DNA of 52,192 bases from an uncultured Actinomycetes bacterium (lineage in GTDB: Bacteria > Actinomycetota > Actinomycetes > S36-B12 > CAIYMF01), in assembly GCA_903918645.1 (NCBI GenBank), contig CAIXFH010000127.1:1-52192 (forward strand). Direction: 5' to 3'. Of this stretch, positions 46,266 through 52,192 are shown one piece after another. The notes under the pieces are model-generated. The model did not search any database, had not been told where the DNA came from, and saw only the letters and a list, made by a program, of their open reading frames with translations. A program made the translations under genes and the position numbers. The first letter of the stretch is position 1. Each line of letters begins with the position of its first letter.

Positions 46266-47363
46266 CTACTTCTTCTCAGAACTGCCCGCTGAGTCGCGCG
46301 AGTACAGCGGTGACATCAACGTCGAGACGATGCTCGACATGAAATCGCCACTGGTAGCACTCGCTCGTGCAGCGGGAACCTTCTTGCTCCAGACCGTCTC
46401 TGGCCGCGCCTGCAGCAAGATGACGTTCTGGCCGTCGGGTAGGTCGGCATCCACGGCCCACTCGATGTCCTGGGGGCAGCCATAATGCTTCTCCGCGGTG
46501 CGGGCAAGTACGGCTATCGCCTTGATTTCGTTGTCAGTCAGACTTGGCGCCGAGGCACGCTCCGGGTCCAACGGCACCTTCTCAACCGTGTCATGATCCG
46601 AGAGCCGGAATTCACACTCCTTGGTCGAGATGATCCGTCGACCGATCTCTCGAATCACCTTGTCGACCAAGAAGTTGTCGGGAGTGATTTCACCCGACAC
46701 CACCCCTTCGCCAAATCCCCACGCGCTATCGATTGCGACCTGCGACCGATCACCATCGATCGGGTTCAACGTGAAGGCGACACCAGCCGACTTCGGCCGC
46801 ACCATCTTTTGAACCACTACACACATCTCGACCGTGCGGTGGTCATAGCCCATCTCGACGCGATAGCACGTAGCCCGATCGGTGAAAAGGCTTGCCCAGC
46901 AACGACGTACGGCATCGATGACGTCATCGCCACCACGCACCCACAGGTACGTGTCATGTTCACCCGCGAATGAGGCGTCCGGTGAGTCCTCACTCGTGGC
47001 AGACGACCGCACTGCAACCGGAACATCAGCGACTCCGGAACGCGCGCTCAGTACGTCGTACGCGGTACGAATGTCACGCTCTAGGTCGGCCGGAATCTCC
47101 ATAGTGCGGATGTGGTCACGGATAAGCGCACAGCGACGTGTGACGTCATCGGTATCGCGGATGTCGAGTCCGTCGAGGTGATGAGCGATCTTGGCGTCGA
47201 TGTCACCCGCATCACGTGCGCTGGCATAGGCCACCGTTGTGATCGCATAGCCGGGCGGCACTGGCAGCCCTGCACCCATCATCTCTCCGAGACTGGCCGC
47301 CTTACCGCCCATCTCGTGCTTGATGCCTGCCCAGTAGCTCTCGAACCAGGTGATCGAACTCAT
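46266..47363 (-). CDS. ATP-binding subunit of a split dikinase (PpsB-like, PPDK N-terminal domain)
   Basis: A 365-residue ATP-grasp protein equal to the N-terminal part of PEP synthase: GGKAASLGEMMGAGLPVPPG (residues about 19-38), VAVRSSATSEDSPDASFAGEHDT (described in two parts: VAVRSSATSEDSP and DASFAGEHDT, about 115-137), AGVAFTLNPIDGD, WGFGEGVVSGEITPD, QDIEWAVD and LLQARPETVW. It would use ATP to phosphorylate the histidine of the partner subunit encoded just downstream. Its 40-kDa size matches PpsB. A Ser/Lys-rich tail of about 35 residues follows the domain. GGGAG precedes the ATG, which overlaps the phosphatase stop as ATGA. Confidence 0.9.
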   Translation of the reverse strand: MSSITWFESYWAGIKHEMGGKAASLGEMMGAGLPVPPGYAITTVAYASARDAGDIDAKIAHHLDGLDIRDTDDVTRRCALIRDHIRTMEIPADLERDIRTAYDVLSARSGVADVPVAVRSSATSEDSPDASFAGEHDTYLWVRGGDDVIDAVRRCWASLFTDRATCYRVEMGYDHRTVEMCVVVQKMVRPKSAGVAFTLNPIDGDRSQVAIDSAWGFGEGVVSGEITPDNFLVDKVIREIGRRIISTKECEFRLSDHDTVEKVPLDPERASAPSLTDNEIKAIAVLARTAEKHYGCPQDIEWAVDADLPDGQNVILLQARPETVWSKKVPAARASATSGDFMSSIVSTLMSPLYSRDSAGSSEKK

Positions 47364-48520
47364 GTGTTCTCCCGGGAGTCACGGATAGTGGGTGGGACTG
47401 CGGTACTGGGTAGACCAGCCCACCAGTCCGGTAGCGCGTCGAGATCGGGTACATGCACTTCTTGCACGCGATTGCGGTAGAGCACGAGTGCTGTTTGGCC
47501 ACCTTCGATCAGGCGAACCCGAACTGCTTCGGTGTTGAACGGCTCCCCCGGGTCATACCCCATGGCCCAGGTTGCAAATGCTCGGATCGGGCCAGAATGC
47601 GTAGTCACGATAATGGAATTGCCTGGTGTCTCTGCGTGCATTCGCAGCAGGCCAGCCCAAAAGCGCCGCACACAGGCGATCGGTGGTTCGAAGTGCATCA
47701 ACGGCATCGTCAACCAATGTGTGATCGGGTCCCCACCGCCTTGCTGAATGCCCCAGAAGCGATCAACCTCGACCAGCCAAAGTGGCCGTTCGCCAAGGGA
47801 TTGGCGCTCATAGCGCTCCATCTCCTTGTGATACTGACGGAATGCTTGAGTGACATCGCGCATGCCCTCGGGTGTCGACACCTGAAAGTTGCGGAACTCC
47901 TCCATCGCGGTGATCTCACCAACGGACGCCTCGCGTCCGAATGTCTGGATCTGGTCTAACATTCCACGACGCAAGTGCTCCGCGGTCTGACGGGCCCGGT
48001 TCGTGTCGGCGGTACCGATAACTACCGTGTTCCCATCCAAGACTCGACGGGCAAGTTCCTGGCCGCGTCTGTGCGACTGCCACGAGCCAAGAGGTGTGAG
48101 CCCGGACTCCGTGGAGTAACCCTGGGTTTCCCCGTGTCGAACGAAGTAGATGTCCGTGGTGACCTTGGCCGCTTGCTCACGTCGTTCGGGAACAATCTCT
48201 CGAGTACGCGTGACCTCAGCCCAGGCTCGGCTTCCGCCACTGACTTCCGCACCCTCATAGGCTGGAACGTCATTGCCAAGGACGGAGTCCTCACGGCGCT
48301 CACGGAAGCGACGCAAGTACAAGGGCCCTTCGTCGGTGCTCTCTCGACTCTCGACCGTGTGGGGCTTGCCGCCCTGTGCCGTACGTTCGTAGTACCGCTG
48401 CAAGTAGGCCGGGGCGTCGGGTCGCTCAGTACGCGGAATCTCGGCAAGCGGAATGGATTCAGACGCTCCCCGGCCACTAGATGCGGTCGGGGCGGCGTTT
48501 GGCTCATCAAAGATTGTCAT
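47360..48520 (-). CDS. Histidine phosphatase with duplicated N-terminal motif
   Basis: A 386-residue protein. The C-terminal two thirds are a phosphoglycerate mutase-like histidine phosphatase domain: IYFVRHGETQGY with the nucleophile His129 and VVTTHSGPIRAF with the second catalytic histidine. The first 120 residues are a charged, probably disordered extension holding two similar motifs, APAYLQRYYERTAQ (36-49) and GPLYLRRFRERRED (65-78). It is coupled by ATGA overlaps to the dioxygenase upstream and the dikinase downstream, so it likely acts on the phosphorylated intermediate or recycles phosphorylated by-products. Phosphatases also belong to the Acv/Hpe acetovanillone systems. Confidence 0.87.
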   Translation of the reverse strand: MTIFDEPNAAPTASSGRGASESIPLAEIPRTERPDAPAYLQRYYERTAQGGKPHTVESRESTDEGPLYLRRFRERREDSVLGNDVPAYEGAEVSGGSRAWAEVTRTREIVPERREQAAKVTTDIYFVRHGETQGYSTESGLTPLGSWQSHRRGQELARRVLDGNTVVIGTADTNRARQTAEHLRRGMLDQIQTFGREASVGEITAMEEFRNFQVSTPEGMRDVTQAFRQYHKEMERYERQSLGERPLWLVEVDRFWGIQQGGGDPITHWLTMPLMHFEPPIACVRRFWAGLLRMHAETPGNSIIVTTHSGPIRAFATWAMGYDPGEPFNTEAVRVRLIEGGQTALVLYRNRVQEVHVPDLDALPDWWAGLPSTAVPPTIRDSRENT

Positions 48521-49428
48521 GAGTGCACCGTCAAGAATCGTTGATTCACAACACCGTCGTAGTAGAACAGCGCGCGACCCATCTCGCCCTCGGTCCAGAT
48601 CACCGGCGGCTCATCGGGATCAACCCAGTAGCCGCCAGTGAAGACCTCATTGCGATGGCCAGCCGGATCGAAGAAGTACAAGCAGTGTCCACGGGTAGCC
48701 CCGTGCCTCGTGGGATTGGTCTCGATCCGTACACCGTGGTAGGCCAAGATGTCGGCCGCGGTGCGAATGTCGTTCCAGTCATCGACCCAAAATGCAAAGT
48801 GGTGCAGGCCGCCATTAGGTCCAGTAACCAAGGCCAAGTCGTGGCTCGAGTGTGAGACCTCGAGCCAGGTGGCAATCTGGAAGCCGTCGTCGCCGAGCAC
48901 CTGCTCGGTCAAGTGGAAGCCGAGAACGTCGGAAAAGAACTCAGTGGCGGCGCCAACGTCTTCGGCTGTGAGAAATACGTGATCGATTCTCGGTGGCGCC
49001 ACACCGACCATATTCAAGGGTCGAGGCGGCGGATTGGTAAGGGGCAGAAGGTTTCCCACCTGCTGCATACCGTGCACGAGTTCCATCAAATGCCCGGTCG
49101 GGGATTCGAAGCGAAGCGCTTCTCCGTGGCCAGGACCCCACTCGCCCGCAGCCAGTCGCTTGGTGAGGACCCCGACAGCTTCGAGCCGCTCTTGATAGTG
49201 GTCAAGATCCTCGAGGTACTGCACCTTCCAGCCCACGTGGCCCAATCCGTAGACCGGCGCATATGTCAGAACTACCGAGTGGTGCTGGTGTTCATCCCAA
49301 CACTTGAGGAACACGCGATCGCCGTCACGACCTGTCTCGAACAGGCCCATGACCTCGGTGTAGTAGGCAACGGCGAGTTCGAGATCTGGTACGCGAATCT
49401 CCACGTGCGACAGTCGAAGCAGGCCCAT
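48517..49428 (-). CDS. Catechol 2,3-dioxygenase (extradiol, XylE type), second copy
   Basis: Fe(II) enzyme that cleaves a catechol next to the hydroxyls to a yellow 2-hydroxymuconic semialdehyde. The 303-residue protein has two tandem VOC modules. Iron ligands are visible as His in PPRIDHVFLT, His in NGGLHHFAFW and Glu in HRNEVFTGGY; the acid-base His in SSHDLALV and the Tyr of CLYFFDP are also present. The end WTEGEMGRALFYYDG-VVNQRF resembles the end of XylE. It is paralogous to the preceding gene along its whole length; the start overlaps that gene's stop (TGATG). Confidence 0.92.
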   Translation of the reverse strand: MGLLRLSHVEIRVPDLELAVAYYTEVMGLFETGRDGDRVFLKCWDEHQHHSVVLTYAPVYGLGHVGWKVQYLEDLDHYQERLEAVGVLTKRLAAGEWGPGHGEALRFESPTGHLMELVHGMQQVGNLLPLTNPPPRPLNMVGVAPPRIDHVFLTAEDVGAATEFFSDVLGFHLTEQVLGDDGFQIATWLEVSHSSHDLALVTGPNGGLHHFAFWVDDWNDIRTAADILAYHGVRIETNPTRHGATRGHCLYFFDPAGHRNEVFTGGYWVDPDEPPVIWTEGEMGRALFYYDGVVNQRFLTVHS

Positions 49429-50336
49429 CAGGTGTGCACCTTCATGAATCGATCATTGAGTTCGCCCTCGTAGTAGAAGACCGCCTTACCGATGTTGTCT
49501 TCCGTCCACGTGATGGTCGGGAAATCGGGGTCTGGCCGGTATCCGCCAGTGAAAACCTCGTTACGAGTGCCGAGCGGGTCGAAGAAGTAGATCGTGTTGC
49601 CACGTGTGATGCCGTGACGCGTCGGACCGACATCAATCTGGATCCCGTTGTAGGCCAATATGTCCGCCGATCGCCGGACGTGATCCCAATCATCGAGCCA
49701 GAAAGCGAAGTGGTGCAGCCCGCCGTTCTGACCCGAAACGATGGCTAAGTCATGAGGAGAGTGCGAACGCTCCATCCAGGTAGCAACCTGATGACCATCA
49801 CCGTCGAGAAGTTGTTCGGTGAGGCGGAAGCCGAGGACATCCATATAGAACGCGCTCGCCTCACCTACCTCTTCGGCGGTCACGAGCAAGTGGTCCATGC
49901 GAGGAGGTGCGATGCCGGGCAGCCCATCGACGAACGGACGGGGGTTGAGCAGTCCGTTGAGCCGGCCGACTCGTTCGACTTCGTGAACTAGTTCCATCAC
50001 GTGGCCAGACGGGGTTTCGAATCGGATGGATTCACCCTGCCCGACTGACTCTCCCTTCGAGACTCGCGACACCGGAAATCCATAGCGAGAGACCGCATTC
50101 TCGAGATCGGACAGATCATCGGAGTGCTCAACTTTGAAGGTCATCAGCTCAATGCCCATACGGGGCGAATACACCAAGCGCAGTGAGTGGTGGTCGGGCT
50201 CGTCCCAGCACTTGAGGTAGACCGACGTGTCGTCACGCTCAACTTCGAGCATGCCCATGACCTCGGTGTAATAGGCCACGGCAAGGTCGAGGTCGACGAC
50301 TGCTACGTCGACGTGTCCTAGGCGCAATATGCCCAT
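49428..50336 (-). CDS. Catechol 2,3-dioxygenase (extradiol, XylE type), first copy
   Basis: First gene of the catabolic operon, preceded by a strong ribosome binding site (GAGGGAGG). The 302-residue protein has two VOC modules with metal ligands His149 (PPRMDH), His208 or His209 (GGLHHFAFW) and Glu260 (TRNEVFTGGY), the acid-base His195 (SPHDLAIV) and Tyr250 (IYFFDP). DVGPTRHGITRGNTIYFF and the end WTEDNIGKAVFYYEG closely resemble Pseudomonas XylE. Substrate is a catechol, possibly substituted. It is read away from the IclR operon and probably controlled by it. Confidence 0.93.
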   Translation of the reverse strand: MGILRLGHVDVAVVDLDLAVAYYTEVMGMLEVERDDTSVYLKCWDEPDHHSLRLVYSPRMGIELMTFKVEHSDDLSDLENAVSRYGFPVSRVSKGESVGQGESIRFETPSGHVMELVHEVERVGRLNGLLNPRPFVDGLPGIAPPRMDHLLVTAEEVGEASAFYMDVLGFRLTEQLLDGDGHQVATWMERSHSPHDLAIVSGQNGGLHHFAFWLDDWDHVRRSADILAYNGIQIDVGPTRHGITRGNTIYFFDPLGTRNEVFTGGYRPDPDFPTITWTEDNIGKAVFYYEGELNDRFMKVHT

Positions 50337-50488
50337 CTGTTGCCCTCCCTCAAGAGCTCCGACCCTGCGCTGTCACATGTGAGGTACGCAACTCGAACGC
50401 CGGAATAGTGGAACAGTATTGGCCCGTGTCCCGCATACAAGACCGATGTTCCCTTCCGCGGGACACAGGTGTTAGCGTCCGATACATC
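50337..50488. promoter_or_regulatory. Divergent promoter region with inverted repeats between the two catabolic operons
   Basis: GTGTCCCGC (50426-50434) and GCGGGACAC (50458-50466) are perfect 9-bp inverted arms 23 bases apart. Inside, TGTTCCC-TTCCG-CGGGACA (50448-50466 region) is a 19-bp pseudo-palindrome of the size IclR proteins bind. The region separates the dioxygenase-led operon from the operon that contains iclR, so an autoregulated bidirectional control point is likely. No clear -35/-10 pair could be fixed. Confidence 0.6.
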
Positions 50489-51208
50489 ATGAACGAGCTG
50501 CGACCCGGTCCTGAGGCCATGCGTTCCGCGCTGGCCGATTACGTGACGGCCGTACATGCGGCCTACCTCGACGCCGCTGCCCTTCTCGCACCAGCCGAGC
50601 GGGCCCGGCTCGCTCTACTCGACCCAGCGCCACTCACTGTTGTCGCTGTAGGAACCAAATACCTGCACGTTGTCGCAACCCGCGAAGCACTTCCCCCGCC
50701 GCAAGGTCCGGAAATTGAGATAACTGGCGACCTTGGCGCACTTACCTGGACCTTGAGATTCGTTGACCCAGTTGTACTTCCGGCCCTCGGGCTCCTCGAC
50801 GAAGATACGGCGCCACTCAACGATGACGTCCGCCGACTCCTCGGTGTCCGAACCCACCTTTATCACCTTGCAGTTGCTCCCGGCGGTGGCCTCACCCCAC
50901 ACCACGCGCAGCACGCGGGTACTGGCCTGGCACATTCCCACGCTGCTGCAGCCCGCGACTTCGAAACAATTCGCGTGCACGCTCGCGGTCGTGAGCTTCT
51001 TGCCGACGACATGGCCGGTGCCGCGGTTGCTGGCCTCAGATACGCCACGGCAGCTCTGGCCATGTTGATTTCCCCAAACGATCCGGAGGTCGCGCGACTT
51101 GCCGCGGCTGTACCCCCCGACTCCGAGGCGCTACGTCGCGCGGTGCTCGCTGCCGTCCGATCCGGTCGCGGCTCGCAATTCGCATCAACAGAGCCGAGCA
51201 GCGCATGA
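50489..51208 (+). CDS. Protein of unknown function in the IclR-hydratase operon
   Basis: A 239-residue Ala/Leu-rich soluble protein I do not recognise. An N-terminal helical part (about 1-45) is followed by a beta-rich section (LTVVAVGTKYLHVVATRE, about 53-70; EIEITGDLGALTWTLRFVDP, about 79-98) and a His-rich stretch HHAQHAGTGLAHSHAAAARDF (shown here by position: about 149-169, with His149, His150, His153, His161 and His163) that could bind metal. ATG at 50489 is chosen; an ATG at 50408 is upstream of the inverted repeat and has no ribosome binding site. The stop overlaps iclR as ATGA, so it is coupled to the regulator and presumably part of the same catabolic function. Confidence 0.72.
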   Translation: MNELRPGPEAMRSALADYVTAVHAAYLDAAALLAPAERARLALLDPAPLTVVAVGTKYLHVVATREALPPPQGPEIEITGDLGALTWTLRFVDPVVLPALGLLDEDTAPLNDDVRRLLGVRTHLYHLAVAPGGGLTPHHAQHAGTGLAHSHAAAARDFETIRVHARGRELLADDMAGAAVAGLRYATAALAMLISPNDPEVARLAAAVPPDSEALRRAVLAAVRSGRGSQFASTEPSSA

Positions 51209-52104
51209 CCGCCCGCCGCGACAACAGCTCCACTCGGGTCGATACGTCCATCGACACAACTGCGCTCGATTTCGAGGCGGCATTCGCGGCGCCTGCCCTT
51301 GACCTGACTGTTAAGCGCGCCCATTCCACTCTGTCCAGCGTGAGCAACGCGGCCCGACTCCTCAAGGAGTTCGGACGAGGCGAACGCGAGATGGGAGTCA
51401 CCGAGCTCTCGCGTCGCCTAGGAATAGGGAAGAGCACGGCACATCGGTTGCTGAACACCCTCACCGAGGAGCGGCTGCTTGAGCAGGACGCCGACACCGG
51501 GTTGTATCGACTCGGGTTGGTCATGCACGAGCTAGGAGCCAGCGTTCAAGCCTCACTCGACATCCATACGGCAGCGAGCCCGGTCATGGAGACCCTTCGA
51601 AACATGACTAAGGAGACCATCCAGATCGCGGTACTCGATCGACGAGAGGTTGTCTACGTCGAACGGCGCGAAAGCCCGCAAACCATTCGGCTCTTCGGCA
51701 AGGTGGGCCATCGAAACGATGCGCACTGCACCTCCACCGGAAAAGTGCTGCTGGCTTTCCTGCCCGACGCCGAACTCGATGAGGTACTTGCGGGTTGGCG
51801 GTTACCGAAGAAGACACCGTGGACGATTTCTGACCAGGCCACACTCCGAGCGCAACTGCGTCAGATTCGTAAAAGTGGCTGGGCCGAGAACGTTAACGAG
51901 TCCGAAGTCGGCGTGGCCTCGATCGCAGCTCCCATTCGAGATCATCTAGGCATCGTCGTTGCTGCCTTATCCGTCGCTGGCCCAGTCCAGCGTCTCGACG
52001 GTGCGAACCTGCGCCGATTCACGCGCCACGTCACCGAGGCTTCGGCTGCAATCAGCCGTCGACTCGGGTGGCGCGATTCGTCCACTCAGGAAGGTTCACG
52101 ATGA
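51205..52104 (+). CDS. IclR-family transcriptional regulator
   Basis: A 299-residue DNA-binding protein. After a 40-residue extension not usual for the family comes the winged helix-turn-helix (VSNAARLLKEFGRG, then VTELSRRLGIGKSTAHRLLN, about 46-85), followed by the IclR effector-binding domain with RRESPQTIRLFG, HCTSTGKVLLAFLP and NVNESEVGVASIAAPI. IclR regulators commonly control aromatic catabolism. It overlaps both neighbours (ATGA on each side), placing it inside the operon it probably controls; the effector is likely a phenol or ring-cleavage intermediate. Confidence 0.93.
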   Translation: MTARRDNSSTRVDTSIDTTALDFEAAFAAPALDLTVKRAHSTLSSVSNAARLLKEFGRGEREMGVTELSRRLGIGKSTAHRLLNTLTEERLLEQDADTGLYRLGLVMHELGASVQASLDIHTAASPVMETLRNMTKETIQIAVLDRREVVYVERRESPQTIRLFGKVGHRNDAHCTSTGKVLLAFLPDAELDEVLAGWRLPKKTPWTISDQATLRAQLRQIRKSGWAENVNESEVGVASIAAPIRDHLGIVVAALSVAGPVQRLDGANLRRFTRHVTEASAAISRRLGWRDSSTQEGSR

Positions 52105-52192
52105 CACTGTCTGCTGAGCGCGCTGATGAGTTCGCCGCAGCGCTCTACGAGGCCCGCCGCACCCTGGTGCCAATCGCGCCGCTCACCGAGAC
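52101..52192 (+). CDS. 2-oxopent-4-enoate (2-keto-4-pentenoate) hydratase, N-terminal part, cut by window end
   Basis: Only the first 30 residues are in the window. MTLSAERADEFAAALYEARR followed by PIAPLTE resembles the start of the hydratase of the meta-cleavage lower pathway (DmpE/MhpD, fumarylacetoacetate hydrolase superfamily), which adds water to 2-oxopent-4-enoate. The context, two catechol 2,3-dioxygenases and an IclR regulator, agrees. The ATG overlaps the iclR stop as ATGA. The aldolase and acetaldehyde dehydrogenase would be expected further to the right, outside the window. Confidence 0.75.
   Translation, partial: MTLSAERADEFAAALYEARRTLVPIAPLTE

Noticed and set aside
1-52192. tRNA, rRNA, CRISPR array, insertion sequence or phage genes
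   Set aside because: Looked for tRNA T-loop/CCA patterns, spaced direct repeats and transposase motifs; none was found. The two tandem arrays have no unique spacers, so they are not CRISPR.

Overview
The window is a high-GC, gene-dense piece of an actinobacterial chromosome. Three things point to this. The gene order msrB / hemQ-hemY-hemE / DUF3000 / RNase D / dxs / acnA / 23S-type methyltransferase / APC permease / ceoB-ceoC / DUF3159 / OB-fold / DUF3710 / dut / DUF3093 / DUF4193 / suhB resembles the Mycobacterium tuberculosis Rv2676c-Rv2701c neighbourhood. The presence of sepH, DUF5998 and a GNAT-acyl-CoA synthetase fusion is typical of Actinomycetia. Heme synthesis uses the coproporphyrin-dependent enzymes. 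The species cannot be named from the sequence. No tRNA, rRNA, CRISPR array, phage gene or insertion sequence was seen.

Layout. 1-4.1 kb: msrB and the heme operon hemE-hemY-hemQ (minus strand). 4.2-12.4 kb (plus): DUF3000, a LuxR-type regulator with a degenerate receiver, RNase D, an EfeU iron permease behind an IdeR/DtxR-like box, and a fadA-fadB beta-oxidation pair behind an 18-bp palindromic operator. 12.4-21 kb (minus): dxs, a small conserved protein, aconitase behind a 50-bp near-perfect palindrome, an RNA methyltransferase and a KimA-like potassium permease. 21.1-22.5 kb (plus): two TrkA-type regulatory subunits. 22.5-27.7 kb: dut and a group of conserved actinobacterial DUF genes. 27.8-33.7 kb: a gamma-class carbonic anhydrase-like gene flanked by two short tandem repeats, suhB, ferrochelatase, an MFS transporter, sepH and DUF5998. 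33.8-40.6 kb: GNAT-acyl-CoA synthetase fusion, topoisomerase IV subunit A, a Suc_Fer-like protein and a beta-class carbonic anhydrase.

40.6-52.2 kb is the most interesting part: a catabolic cluster arranged around a divergent promoter at about 50.4 kb. The minus-strand side encodes two tandem XylE-type catechol 2,3-dioxygenases, a histidine phosphatase with an unusual duplicated N-terminal motif, a dikinase split into an ATP-binding subunit and a phosphohistidine/substrate subunit (the same layout as PpsB and PpsA of phenylphosphate synthase), a Rieske ring oxygenase interrupted by an apparent one-base deletion, a small four-cysteine protein, a HAD hydrolase and an FprA-type ferredoxin reductase. 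The plus-strand side encodes an unrecognised protein, an IclR regulator and the start of a 2-oxopent-4-enoate hydratase. Read together, these genes suggest aerobic phenol catabolism in which a phenol is first phosphorylated, the aryl phosphate is attacked by a Rieske oxygenase to give a catechol, and the catechol is cleaved by meta fission. The individual families are known; this combination, without the carboxylase that usually accompanies such dikinases, is an inference and the main candidate for something undescribed.

Many adjacent genes overlap by 1-8 bases (hemY/hemQ, fadA/fadB, methyltransferase/permease, ceoB/ceoC, thioesterase/dut, parC/Suc_Fer, dikinase/phosphatase/dioxygenases, unknown/iclR/hydratase), so most form translationally coupled operons.
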